Of a stretch of 64,000 nt of DNA, positions 46,159 through 55,609 are shown one piece after another; position 1 is the stretch's first letter; the number at the start of each line of letters is the position of its first letter. A program made the position numbers and the translations under genes. The notes beneath the pieces were generated by a model, which worked only from the letters and a program-made list of their open reading frames with translations, did not search any database and had not been told where the DNA came from. Source of the DNA: Streptococcus marmotae (GTDB taxonomy: Bacteria; Bacillota; Bacilli; Lactobacillales; Streptococcaceae); assembly GCF_001623565.1 (NCBI RefSeq), contig NZ_CP015196.1, positions 1,261,501 through 1,325,500 of the forward strand. Reading direction: 5' to 3'.

Positions 46159-47069
46159 TGAGATATCGCATTTACTGGGGGAAAATAGGGCTAGAGACCT
46201 ATTTAACAGGCTCGGTTATCATTCCGAGGAATAAGACGATTCAGATTGAAAATATCCTCATTCCACCTGGAGCAATTATGTATAAATGGTCATCTTCGAA
46301 AAATTACCAAGCAGCTAGAGAGCAAGCGAATCTGCCCTTGCTAACAAGAGGAGCAACCTATCATCTACATTTTTCAGCAGAGACGATTCCTGCACAGAGC
46401 ATTTATCTTCGGGTGAATTTTTACGACCGATTTCAAAAAGCCGTTGATTTTGTAATCTTGAAATCTTCTGATGAATCCTTCACCTACCCTCCTGAAGCCT
46501 ACTATTATGATATTGAGTTAGTCAATGCGGGCTGTACGAAGATGCTGTTCCGTTATTTGGAAGTAGAAGAGGTCAAGACTGAAATAGACCTGAGAGCGCC
46601 TAGTTCGCTAAATGTTTTATTCTGGGATAAAAAGGCAGATGAGGACTTGGCTACTAGTTTGTATGCTGGGCAGGCAGATACGCTTATTTTGACCGAGGGA
46701 GCGGCCACGCTTTATTTTGATGAAAAAAGTCTAGAAAAAGTCGAGCAGTTTATCGTCGCTCATCCTAAAGCTTCCATTTCTTTTATTGGAAGTGGTCCAT
46801 GTGGGAATTTTGCAGCTCTCTATCATGCCATGTATTTTGAGTTGGGCAAGGCCTATGTGACAGATGATATGTATCCAAAAGAAGAGTATGACAGGATAAT
46901 GTCGCAGATTTTTGATGAGACAATTGATGTTGACCGATTTTTAAGTCGTCTATCTTATGAAGATAAAGTGATTTGGTATGAGGAGTTGGGCAAACAGGAC
47001 ACTCTATCTTTTATAGCACCTAGTATGAATGCAGTAGATTATGCGCTGCAGCTCCCTTTGACCTATTAA
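46158..47069 (+). CDS. asp3: Accessory Sec protein Asp3
   Basis: 303 residues beginning MRYRIYWGKIGLETYLTGS. The N-terminal half resembles a carbohydrate-binding module and the C-terminal half includes an IYLRVNFYDRFQK region typical of Asp3. It completes the Asp1-2-3 complex that presents the glycosylated preprotein to SecA2. ATG 46158 has GAGGAG 7 nt upstream; a GTG at 46155 is the alternative. secA2 follows after 24 nt. Confidence 0.92.
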   Translation: MRYRIYWGKIGLETYLTGSVIIPRNKTIQIENILIPPGAIMYKWSSSKNYQAAREQANLPLLTRGATYHLHFSAETIPAQSIYLRVNFYDRFQKAVDFVILKSSDESFTYPPEAYYYDIELVNAGCTKMLFRYLEVEEVKTEIDLRAPSSLNVLFWDKKADEDLATSLYAGQADTLILTEGAATLYFDEKSLEKVEQFIVAHPKASISFIGSGPCGNFAALYHAMYFELGKAYVTDDMYPKEEYDRIMSQIFDETIDVDRFLSRLSYEDKVIWYEELGKQDTLSFIAPSMNAVDYALQLPLTY

Positions 47070-47093
47070 GCAGAAAGCTGGAAGAAAGAAATA

Positions 47094-49484
47094 ATGAAAC
47101 AAAATTGGTTTTCGTTGGACTATTATCGTTTGAAACGATTGAAAAGGATATTGAAAAAAATCAATGCCAGAAGTACTGAAATGGCGGCTTTGACAGATAG
47201 AGAATTACAGAAGAAAACAACTGAATTTAGAGAGCGCCTTGCTCAAGGAGAGAGTTTAGATAGTCTGTTGCCGGAAGCGTTTGCGGTTGTTCGAGAGGCT
47301 GATAGACGGGTTTTGGGGATGTTTCCCTACGATGTCCAAGTGCTTGGAGCGATTGTTCTCCATGAAGGAAACTTAGCTGAAATGAAAACTGGAGAAGGCA
47401 AGACCTTAACGGCTACGATGCCTCTTTATTTAAATGCCCTGTCTGGGCGTGGAGCCATGCTTGTTACGACAAGTGGCTATCTGGCCAAACGTGACGGGAC
47501 AGAAATGGGAGAAGTATTTCGCTTTTTGGGCTTGACGGTTGGAATTACTGAGGGAGATGAGTCTAAGAAGAAATTAACAGCCAAACGCAAGCGCCAAATT
47601 TACCATTCGGACATTGTCTATACAACGAATGGAACCTTGGGCTTTGATTATTTGATTGACAATTTAGCAACCTCTGCTCAGGGAAAGTACATGCGAGATT
47701 TTCACTATGCTATTATTGACGAGGCAGATGCGGTCTTGTTAGACACGGCTCAGACTCCTCTGGTCATCTCTGGCTCACCTCGTCTTCAGTCCAATTTATT
47801 AACTTTTGCGGATAATTTTGTTCTCAGCTTGACCAAAGGGGAAGACTATATATTTGAAGAGGATAAAAAAGAGATTTGGCTAACTCAGAAAGGGATTGAT
47901 GTCGCAGAAGCCTATTTTTCAGTGAAGAATTTCTTTAGTCTTGAAAACTTCGACTTGGTTCGTCGCGTCACCTTGGCCTTAAAAGCCCACTACCTGTTTG
48001 AAAAAGGGAAAGATTACGTGGTGGATCCTGGAAAGGATGGAGAAGACGAGGTTAAATTACTGGATCTTGGAAATGGACGTATCTTAGAAGGGACCAAGCT
48101 TCAAGGTGGGCAACATCAAGCTTTAGAAGCTAAGGAGCGCGTGAAAATCACCGATGAGACTCGGGCAATGGCCTCGATTACCTATCAAAATTTATTTCTC
48201 AAGTTTCCTGTCTTGGCCGGGATGACTGGTACGGGGAAGACGGTGGAAGATGAATTTGTGGAAACCTATAACATGGAAGTTATCCGCATACCGACTCATC
48301 GCCCCATTCTACGAGAAGACCGTAAGGATAAGATTTATACCACCTTGCCTGAAAAAATTACGGCCTCTATGCAGCTCATCAAGCAGCTCCATGCGATAGG
48401 GCAACCCATGTTGATTGTGACTGGTTCGGTCAGAATGTCGGAATTGTACTCTGAAATCCTTCTAATGGAATCCATTCCGCATAGTGTGCTCAATGCCCAC
48501 AATGCAGCCAAAGAAGCACAGATGGTGGCCGAGGCTGGTCAATTAGGGGCTGTGACCGTTGCGACAAATATGGCAGGAAGGGGAACAGATATCAAGTTGG
48601 GGGAAGGCGTAGCAGAATTAGGTGGTCTCGCAGTTATTGGAACTGAACGCATGGCTAATGAACGTATGGATTTGCAGATGCGGGGACGTTCGGGACGGCA
48701 GGGAGATCCTGGCTTCAGCCAATTTTTTGTCTCCCTTGAAGATGATTTGCTCATCAAGCACGGAGGCGACTGGTGCCAGAAGTATTTTAAAAAGCATAAG
48801 GACGCATGTGACCCCTTGTCGCCTAAACAATTGTCCAATCGCAGGTTTGATAGGTATCTGACCCAAGCTCAAGCTAAGAGCGAGGCAGTTGGTCGCAGTT
48901 CACGGCAGACGAGCTTGGCCTATGATGACAGTGTCAAAGTTCAACGCGAGACTATTTATGCCCAACGCAATCGTCTGATTTACGCTAACCAGGATGAGTT
49001 TCACTTGCTGGATGTCATCACTGGGGTGATTGACGATTTTCTTGCACAGGAGGAAAGCTTGAGTGAATTTGTTGTCAAACGCTTTATCTTTGATAACCTC
49101 TCCTACCATAGTCCTATGATTCACCAACCAGTTGATTATCAGAATCCTCGGCAAGTTCGCTCTCATTTGTTGCGGATTGCACAGGAAGAATTGGAACGCA
49201 AGAAAGAATTTCTCAAGCAGGATTTTGCCCAGTTTCAACGTGTGTCTATCCTGAAAGCTATTGATGAAGCTTGGATTGAGGAGGTGGATTATTTGCAGCA
49301 GCTAAGAGTAGTTGTTACTGCACGATCAACTGCTCAACGCAATCCAATTTTCGAATACCATCGGGAGGCTTTGGAATCGTACAATCGTATGAAACAATCT
49401 GTTTATCAATTGGTCGTACGGCATGTTCTCTTGAGTGAAGTTTCCTATAATAAAAAACAGGAAGTTCAGATTTATTTCGCATAA
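47094..49484 (+). CDS. secA2: Accessory Sec ATPase SecA2
   Basis: 796 residues. Walker A MKTGEGKT (97-104), DEAD box [11 protein letters not shown], helicase motif [13 protein letters not shown] and [20 protein letters not shown]. The SecB/lipid-binding zinc tail of housekeeping SecA is missing, as in SecA2. It drives translocation of the adhesin through SecY2. It lies between asp3 and gtfA with short spacers, and is the expected length. Confidence 0.96.
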   Translation: MKQNWFSLDYYRLKRLKRILKKINARSTEMAALTDRELQKKTTEFRERLAQGESLDSLLPEAFAVVREADRRVLGMFPYDVQVLGAIVLHEGNLAEMKTGEGKTLTATMPLYLNALSGRGAMLVTTSGYLAKRDGTEMGEVFRFLGLTVGITEGDESKKKLTAKRKRQIYHSDIVYTTNGTLGFDYLIDNLATSAQGKYMRDFHYAIIDEADAVLLDTAQTPLVISGSPRLQSNLLTFADNFVLSLTKGEDYIFEEDKKEIWLTQKGIDVAEAYFSVKNFFSLENFDLVRRVTLALKAHYLFEKGKDYVVDPGKDGEDEVKLLDLGNGRILEGTKLQGGQHQALEAKERVKITDETRAMASITYQNLFLKFPVLAGMTGTGKTVEDEFVETYNMEVIRIPTHRPILREDRKDKIYTTLPEKITASMQLIKQLHAIGQPMLIVTGSVRMSELYSEILLMESIPHSVLNAHNAAKEAQMVAEAGQLGAVTVATNMAGRGTDIKLGEGVAELGGLAVIGTERMANERMDLQMRGRSGRQGDPGFSQFFVSLEDDLLIKHGGDWCQKYFKKHKDACDPLSPKQLSNRRFDRYLTQAQAKSEAVGRSSRQTSLAYDDSVKVQRETIYAQRNRLIYANQDEFHLLDVITGVIDDFLAQEESLSEFVVKRFIFDNLSYHSPMIHQPVDYQNPRQVRSHLLRIAQEELERKKEFLKQDFAQFQRVSILKAIDEAWIEEVDYLQQLRVVVTARSTAQRNPIFEYHREALESYNRMKQSVYQLVVRHVLLSEVSYNKKQEVQIYFA

Positions 49485-49497
49485 GAAAGAAGAAAAA

Positions 49498-51003
49498 ATG
49501 ACAGTTTATAATATCAATTTAGGAATTGGCTGGGCTAGCAGTGGCGTTGAATATGCCCAAGCCTATCGTGCCACTGTTTTTCGAAAAGTTGGCATAGAGG
49601 CAAAATTTATTTTTACAGACTTTTTTAGCCAAGACAACATCTGTGATTTGACCCGCAATATTGGTTTTCGTGATGAGGAGATTATCTGGTTGTATACCTA
49701 TTTTACCGATATCAAGGTTGCACCAACAACCGTTACGATAGCCGATATTCGAAATGAACAGAGTAGGACTATTCTCCGAGAAGAAACAGACAACTCGATT
49801 ACTCGCCTCTTTTTTGGTGAGAATGATTTTTTAACAATCTACCATAAAGGGAGTGATTCAGAGCTTGTTCGTTGTGTGGAAATCGTGTCAAAGGGGCATT
49901 TGGTTCGCAAGGATTTTTATACTTATACTAAGGTTTTTAGTGAGTATTACGCTCCCAAGGAAAATACAGCTACCTTATATCAGCGTAGTTTTTTCAATGA
50001 AGACGGTAGCCTTGCCTATGATGAAATGATTGGAGAAAACCAATCCATTTACCGTTTGTCAGATATGATTTGCTACTCTAAGGAAGAATTCATGGCCCAT
50101 TTTATGAAGTCATTGCATCTAACAACGAAAGATGTTGTCATTTTAGACCGTTCAACGGGTGTGGGTCAGGCAGTATTTGCCAATCATGAACCCGCAAAAC
50201 TAGGTGTCGTGGTGCATGCAGAGCATTACAGTGCAAATACGGTAACAGAACATACAATTTTATGGAATAACTTTTATGATTACCAATTCACTTACTCAGA
50301 TGAGGTTGATTTTTTCCTAGTTGCTACCGAGCGTCAAAAGGAAACCATGGCAACACAATTTGCGCAATTTGAAGGCCGAAATCCAGTGATCTGGACGATT
50401 CCAGTTGGTAGTTTAGAGCAACTGCGCCAACCAGAAGTAGTGAGAAAGGCGTATTCTACAGTCACGGCTTCTCGCCTAGCAGCAGAAAAGCATATTGATT
50501 GGCTAATCAAAGCAGTTATCAAGGCTCATGAGCAAATACCAGAACTCACATTTGATATTTATGGGGCAGGTGGAGAAGAGCAAAAACTTCGTGAGTTGAT
50601 TTCGAAGGGCCAGGCAGGCAGTTATATTCAGCTGAAAGGTCATAAAGACTTAGCAGATGTCTACCAAGAATACGAGGTTTACTTGGCTGGATCAACCAGT
50701 GAAGGTTTTGGACTGACGCTTCTTGAGGCAATCGGTTCTGGACTGCCTATCATTGGATTTGATGTGCCTTATGGTAATCAGACTTTTGTGAAGGAAGGAA
50801 AAAATGGCTTTTTAATCCCTAAATACGATACAAACCAAGAGTCAGAGATCGTAGCTGCTTTTGCAGATAGGATTGTGGCTCTATTCCAAAAACAAGATTT
50901 AGGAACTTTCCAACAGGTTTCTTATCAGGTGGCAGCAGACTACTTAACGGTAAACGTCGAAGAGAAGTGGAAACAACTGATAGAGGAGATGACGCATGAT
51001 TAA
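49498..51003 (+). CDS. gtfA: GtfA, O-GlcNAc transferase catalytic subunit
   Basis: 501 residues, GT4-type with the EX7E segment in GSTSEGFGLTLLEAIGSG near residue 405. With GtfB it puts GlcNAc on serines and threonines of the adhesin, the first glycosylation step. The ATG at 49498 precedes MTVYNINLGIGWASSGVEYA, the conserved GtfA start; AAGAAGAAAA is a modest RBS. It overlaps gtfB by 8 nt. Confidence 0.95.
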   Translation: MTVYNINLGIGWASSGVEYAQAYRATVFRKVGIEAKFIFTDFFSQDNICDLTRNIGFRDEEIIWLYTYFTDIKVAPTTVTIADIRNEQSRTILREETDNSITRLFFGENDFLTIYHKGSDSELVRCVEIVSKGHLVRKDFYTYTKVFSEYYAPKENTATLYQRSFFNEDGSLAYDEMIGENQSIYRLSDMICYSKEEFMAHFMKSLHLTTKDVVILDRSTGVGQAVFANHEPAKLGVVVHAEHYSANTVTEHTILWNNFYDYQFTYSDEVDFFLVATERQKETMATQFAQFEGRNPVIWTIPVGSLEQLRQPEVVRKAYSTVTASRLAAEKHIDWLIKAVIKAHEQIPELTFDIYGAGGEEQKLRELISKGQAGSYIQLKGHKDLADVYQEYEVYLAGSTSEGFGLTLLEAIGSGLPIIGFDVPYGNQTFVKEGKNGFLIPKYDTNQESEIVAAFADRIVALFQKQDLGTFQQVSYQVAADYLTVNVEEKWKQLIEEMTHD

Positions 51004-52309
51004 CCTATTTGACCATTATCACCAACAGAGTTGGGATTTGCATTTTTCACTTTTAAGAGCCGGGTACACACATCCTACCGTAGTCATTCAAGACGATGGC
51101 TTTTTACCGGAAGATGTAACGTCACCGTATTTGTACTTTACAGGTTTTTCAGAAGCAGAAGGTCGTCCCTTATACTTTAATGACTTGCCGCTACCGCGTT
51201 TTTGGGAAATTCGTTCAACAAACCGGCAGGCAGAAGTGTTTGACTTACATGAGAAAAAAGCGATTATTCATTTTTCTCCTGCACATTATAATCGTTTGGT
51301 TAAAACAGTAGATTGGTTAGATAGCAAGGGAAGAGTACGTTTTATCGATCGTTATAATCGCTTCGGAGCTCGATTTGCTCAGACAACCCTTTCTGAGCAA
51401 GGTGAATCTATAAAAACCAGTTATTACAATCGCAAGCAGCAGGAAGTTATTGTCGAACATCATGCAACAGGTAGCATCTTACTGCAAGATGGAGGGAAAC
51501 AGCATATTTTTGCCAATAGAGAGCAGTTTGTGGCCTACTATTTGCAGGTGGCAGGTTTTGACTTGGATCGTATTTTTTATAATTCACTCTCTACGCCATT
51601 TTTTGTAACTCTGTCGCTGGCAGGGGCTGGAGAGGATATTCTCTTTTGGCAGGAACCAATCGTAGATGACATTCCAGGAAATATGCGGTTCTTATTTGAT
51701 CAATCACCACGTACAACAAAGGTCGTGGTACAAGATAAGGCAACCTATGAAAAGATGCTCCCACTTTTGACAGAAGCCCAGCGTGAGTGCGTGTCGTATG
51801 TCGGCTTCCTGTATCCATTTAAGGAAGAGAGAGAATTGACAAAGGATGCGCTTATTTTAACCAATTCAGATCAAATCGAACAGCTAGAATTTCTCATTCA
51901 AGCCTTACCAGACTTGCAATTCCACATTGGAGCCCTGACAGAAATGTCTGGAAAATTGATGCACATGGGAGAGTATCCAAATGTTCAATTGTATCCAAAT
52001 ATAACGGTAGATAAAGCGAGAGAATTGCTGGAAAAAAGTAGGATCTACCTGGATATCAATCATCATGAAGAGATTTTATCGGCCGTCAGAGCAGCCTTTG
52101 AGCAACGGACATGGATTTTTGCCTTTAACGAGACTGTTCATCACAGGCAGTATGTAGCACCCCAGCTGGTCTTTCCAGCAGTAGATGTGTCTGCTATGGT
52201 TGCACAATTGAAATCTTGTTTGGAGCAGCCAACCTTTAGATACGAACTCTTGCAAGCGCAAGATCGACAAGCGAATGTAGCAAGCGAAGCAGATTATCAG
52301 AATCTTTAA
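50996..52309 (+). CDS. gtfB: GtfB, glycosylation chaperone
   Basis: 437 residues; GT-B-like but non-catalytic partner of GtfA that recognises the unmodified serine-rich substrate. It begins MINLFDHYHQQSWDLHFSLL. Its C-terminal 150 residues share a module with the GT8 enzyme at the other end of the locus (LTNS, IYLDINH, IFAF). It is the last gene of the cluster; no asp4, asp5 or serine-rich adhesin follows. Confidence 0.94.
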   Translation: MINLFDHYHQQSWDLHFSLLRAGYTHPTVVIQDDGFLPEDVTSPYLYFTGFSEAEGRPLYFNDLPLPRFWEIRSTNRQAEVFDLHEKKAIIHFSPAHYNRLVKTVDWLDSKGRVRFIDRYNRFGARFAQTTLSEQGESIKTSYYNRKQQEVIVEHHATGSILLQDGGKQHIFANREQFVAYYLQVAGFDLDRIFYNSLSTPFFVTLSLAGAGEDILFWQEPIVDDIPGNMRFLFDQSPRTTKVVVQDKATYEKMLPLLTEAQRECVSYVGFLYPFKEERELTKDALILTNSDQIEQLEFLIQALPDLQFHIGALTEMSGKLMHMGEYPNVQLYPNITVDKARELLEKSRIYLDINHHEEILSAVRAAFEQRTWIFAFNETVHHRQYVAPQLVFPAVDVSAMVAQLKSCLEQPTFRYELLQAQDRQANVASEADYQNL

Positions 52310-52470
52310 GCTTCTGATACTTCTAACAGATACACCTTGCTCGCCAAACATCAGCATCTTTCGTCGTTCCCTTACCTTGCTGAACTGTTTAAAAAAGCAA
52401 ATGTTTTTTCTGTAATAGTTATCAATTGTTGCAACTACCTATGGCTTCGTGTCCAATCAGATTTTGACTC
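52310..52470. other. Gap after gtfB before the repeat-bounded element
   Basis: 160 bp without a gene. TCGTCGTTCCCTTACCTTGC is similar to the sequence after DUF1803 at about 23.66 kb (TCGTCGTTCATTCACTTTGC). I see no strong terminator. Confidence 0.5.
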
Positions 52471-53189
52471 TTATACTCAATGAAAATCAAAGTTAGCATT
52501 TTTGCGATTTTCTTAGATGGTTTGAGCATAAACTTCCTTTTTCTATCACTAGTCATTTCGTTTACTGAGAAAGTCTCCATTGAGCTCACTCGAATCCTTA
52601 TATTTTTATACCCAAGAATGAATGGATATAGACATGATATGGGAGTGAGACAAAAATCGGTATTTCTCAGAAATCAATTTACTTCCCTTCTCTTTACTTC
52701 TGGGTTCGGGCTAAACTACTCCACTGGATTAGTTTACTACCCCCACCGCAAAGTTGACTAGCTTTCACAATTGAGAATTGTGAAAGGTTGGAAATAGGGC
52801 TAGCAAAGAAATGCTCGCTAGCCCCCTTTAATAGCATGTTGAACTATCAATGTTTTACAAACCAGACAAACCCCGCTTTCAAATTTTTAGGCTCAGGTAT
52901 TAATAGTCACTCTCCTGACTATTGATATAAATCAAACTATTAAAGCTATAAACGAAGCAAAGCTGGACACTTTGGTCTCACTCCCGGTACAACAAAATGG
53001 CTATTTTTGAAATTAATACTCAATGAAAATCAAAAATAGCTACTTCGTCATATAAATATCTATTCTCTAAGAAAATAGATTAAACGAAGTGATCTAAAGG
53101 CGATACATTCAAAATAAGGGAGGTTGCTTGCGACCGTACTATTTAAGAAAGTATCCCAAAGTGCTAACTTTGATTTTAACTGAGTATAA
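52471..53189. mobile_element. Approximately 720-bp element bounded by 28-bp inverted repeats
   Basis: Left end TTATACTCAATGAAAATCAA then AGTTAGCA (52471-52498). Right end is its inverse (53162-53189) with two mismatches in 28. Inside are the palindrome CACAATTGAGAATTGTG (52766-52782), a GCTAGC stem, a second TACTCAATGAAAATCAA at about 53022, and a block that recurs at 63.57-63.70 kb. There is no transposase, so it is a non-autonomous, MITE-like or composite BOX element. Confidence 0.65.
52784..52974. repeat. Intergenic repeat block, copy A
   Basis: GGAAATAGGGCTAGC, AAAGAAATGCTCGCTAGCC, then TGTTTTACAAACCAGACAA and ATTAAAGCTATAAACGAAGC line up with 63567-63703. Copy A has an extra stretch of about 50 bp in the middle. 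Confidence 0.65.
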
Positions 53190-53305
53190 ATGAGTCTTAT
53201 AGAGTATTAGACAACAAGAAAAGCGAATAGGTGTCGTTTTCTGTCAATCAGAATCTACACTTATCCGCTTTTTATGGTCATACTTGGATGTTTGTTTTGC
53301 TATCT

Positions 53306-54102
53306 TTATTTTTTTACATCCACATCCTTTATAATGTCAATCGCTTCAATTTTGATGTCTGTTTTGGGGTTGTCTTTTTCATCTGTTTCAGTCGCTGCGA
53401 TGGTATCCACAACGTCCATGCCTTCAATGACTTGTCCAAAGACCGTATAACCACCGTCTAGGTTTGGATTTCCACCGTTTTTATAGGCTTCCTTGATTTT
53501 AGCGGGGTATTTACTAGCATCTAGCTGTCCAGAAGTATCTTTGGGATTTTGATTAATGAAGAACTGGCTACCATTAGTATTAGGACCAGCATTTGCCATG
53601 GATAAAGCGCCACGAATATTGTAGAGGAAGGCAGATTGTTCGTTCATAAAGCCACGTCCTTTATCAATACTTTCATCTTTGCCAGCCCAAATGGATTCTC
53701 CGCCTGTACCATTTCCTTGAGGATCCCCCCTTGAATCATAAATCCATTGATGACACGGTGGAAAATCACTCCATTGTAATAGCCTTCTTTGGCATGAGTC
53801 AGGAAATTTTCAACGGCCAAGGGAGCTTGCTCTGGGAAGAGTTTCAACTTGATATCGCCTTGACTTGTCTTGATGAGGACAGCCGCTTCATTGTCTGCAA
53901 TTTCCGTTGTCAATTGTGGGAAAGTCGCATCAGGATTGTTAATAGCGTAAGCCAAATCCTTGGCATATTGACTGGCAGCGGTTGTGTCAGAGCTTGCGGC
54001 TGGGGCTGATGAAGGAGTTGAAGAAGTTGTGGTTGTAGAGTTAGTCGTACAAGCTGTTAGAATGAGGCTTGTAGCAAGCGCAAGTAATAGTCGTTTTTTC
54101 AT
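53306..54102 (-). pseudogene. Cyclophilin-type peptidylprolyl isomerase lipoprotein, frameshifted
   Basis: Two reading frames together make one lipoprotein. The N-terminal part (ATG 54102, lipobox LTAC with C18, then TTSSTPSS linker and the isomerase start [12 protein letters not shown]) is joined by a -1 shift to the C-terminal part (from about 53720: [28 protein letters not shown], ending 53306). The shift lies in a run of six G (minus strand, near 53726). Seven G would restore the frame, reading [11 protein letters not shown]. It may be a genuine mutation, a phase switch or a sequencing error. Confidence 0.85.
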
Positions 54103-54237
54103 AAGATTCCTTTCCGATTCATAGATTAGTCCTATTGTAGCATGAATTGCTCTCTTTTTCAAAAATCGCATAAAAGGAGTATTTTTGAGTAAAATTTGCT
54201 ATACTAATAATATAAAAATTGAAAGGTGGATAGGGCT

Positions 54238-54573
54238 ATGGGTACATTACCAATGATTCCTGTTTGGTTTTTGTTAGTCTTTACGGTTGTTATTGGAATG
54301 ATCCTATGGCGACTGGGCAGCTCTCTTTTTGAAGCTCTACGAAACAATGCTTCGCCTAAGGAGGTTTTGCCTGCTAAGCTGATTGGCAAACGAACGCATG
54401 TGCATGGCAATGAGGGAGCCTATACTGCTTACTATGTCACCTTTGAATTCGACACTGGTGAGCGCAGGGAATTTCGGGTGAAAAGCCAAATCTATGCCCT
54501 ATCCGCTGAAGGTGACAAGGGTGAATTAGCCTTCCAAGGGACACGGTTTCTTGACTTTAAGAGGCTTGACTAG
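54238..54573 (+). CDS. DUF2500 domain-containing membrane protein
   Basis: 111 residues. One N-terminal membrane helix (about 8-28), then an approximately 80-residue cytoplasmic or extracellular beta-rich DUF2500 domain (AYYVTFEFDTGERREFRV). The ATG at 54238 has AAAGGTGG 7 nt upstream; a GTG at 54226 is the alternative. The function is unknown. It is divergent from the cyclophilin gene. Confidence 0.78.
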   Translation: MGTLPMIPVWFLLVFTVVIGMILWRLGSSLFEALRNNASPKEVLPAKLIGKRTHVHGNEGAYTAYYVTFEFDTGERREFRVKSQIYALSAEGDKGELAFQGTRFLDFKRLD

Positions 54574-54615
54574 GAAATGTGGCAGAAATAGATAATAAGT
54601 GAGGTAGAATACGAT

Positions 54616-55155
54616 ATGACAGTAGAAGAGCAGGTAAGAGAACTTTATAAGGACCATGCTCGGATGCCCTATATTGCTCCAGACCGTGATTTAGCGACAT
54701 GGTTACTGGATGCCAAGCCTGTTCCCAAGCGGAATATGGAACCTTTAACAGACGGATTGTTAGCAGGGGATATCATCCTTTTGTGGCGAATTCAGTTTGA
54801 TACCTTTACAACGGATTCCGTTTTTCCTAAATATTTTGAATATACTTACGGCATTGATGCGGCTAAGCATTTGGCAGATTTGGTGAAGAATGGCTACGCC
54901 GCTGTCGAAACAGCCTTTGATTCGCTGGATCATGTCAATGCGACCATGAAGAAAAACATGCTCAAAACAAAGAGTGTTACAGGTCTATCTAAAATGAGGT
55001 CAGCAGATTTGGATGTTGCTTTAAAAGAGCAGTTTTCGGAAGAAGAATTAGCACAATTCTTCAGTGTTCGCGGCTATAAACTGACAACTAAGGGAGAAAC
55101 AGTCCTTGCAGCACATTCTGAGGTGATTGACCGTCATCCCAAGAAGAAATTTTAA
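54616..55155 (+). CDS. Conserved hypothetical protein (179 aa)
   Basis: Cytoplasmic, mostly helical, with no signal or membrane segment. N-terminal segment LYKDHARMPYIAPDRDLATW and middle WRIQFDTFTTDSVFPKYFEY are distinctive, but I do not recognise a named family. It starts 42 nt after the DUF2500 gene and may share its promoter. The RBS is weak (GTGAGGT at -14). The length and clean reading frame support a real gene. Confidence 0.7.
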   Translation: MTVEEQVRELYKDHARMPYIAPDRDLATWLLDAKPVPKRNMEPLTDGLLAGDIILLWRIQFDTFTTDSVFPKYFEYTYGIDAAKHLADLVKNGYAAVETAFDSLDHVNATMKKNMLKTKSVTGLSKMRSADLDVALKEQFSEEELAQFFSVRGYKLTTKGETVLAAHSEVIDRHPKKKF

Positions 55156-55217
55156 GGATTGAGACTGTTCAAAGACAAGTTATTTAGTCATATATGAAGA
55201 GAAAAGGAGAAAAGAGT

Positions 55218-55433
55218 ATGCAAAAACGATTAATGCGTGATCGATATGATGTAAAAATTGCAGGAGTATGTGCGGGAATTGCCAAGTATTTTGACTTGGA
55301 TCCAACTCTTGTGCGTGTGATATGGGGAGTTTTAGCCTTTGCCTATGGCTTTGGTGTCATTCCTTATTTAATCTGTTGGTGGGTGATGCCAGTTGATAAT
55401 GGGCAAGATGATGATCAGGAGATTCTTTTTTAA
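55218..55433 (+). CDS. PspC domain-containing small membrane protein
   Basis: 71 residues beginning MQKRLMRDRYDVKIAGVCAG. The IAGVCAGIAKYFDLDPTLVR block and the following hydrophobic helix (about 38-58) define the PspC domain, associated with envelope stress. ATG 55218 has AGGAG upstream; an ATG at 55194 lacks one. It ends shortly before a palindrome and a terminator. Confidence 0.85.
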   Translation: MQKRLMRDRYDVKIAGVCAGIAKYFDLDPTLVRVIWGVLAFAYGFGVIPYLICWWVMPVDNGQDDDQEILF

Positions 55434-55448
55434 ACAGAAATGGATGTA

Positions 55449-55467
55449 ATATTGTAAATTACAATAT
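55449..55467. promoter_or_regulatory. 19-bp perfect palindrome downstream of pspC-like gene
   Basis: ATATTGTAA-A-TTACAATAT, 9-bp arms around one base. It could be an operator but lies before the pspC terminator rather than at an obvious promoter. Confidence 0.45.
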
Positions 55468-55532
55468 GATGACAGAAAAGACAATCAGATGACAACTATT
55501 TCTTTTTGTAACAGTCAAAATACAGTTTCATG

Positions 55533-55556
55533 AAAAAGGCTTAAAAGGCCTTTTTT
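55533..55556 (+). terminator. Terminator of the PspC gene
   Basis: AAAAAGGC / GCCTTTTTT stem-loop ending in a T-run. Confidence 0.8.
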
Positions 55557-55609
55557 GTTTTCAAAATTATGGTAAGATGGTCTCTATCACAAAAGAAAAG
55601 GAAGAAATG

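Noticed and set aside
52480-52761. 93-codon plus-strand reading frame
   Set aside because: It lies entirely within the inverted-repeat element, starts in the BOX-like end and has no RBS.
53731-54009. 92-codon plus-strand frame opposite the cyclophilin gene
   Set aside because: Antisense to a clearly recognised lipoprotein sequence; no start signal.
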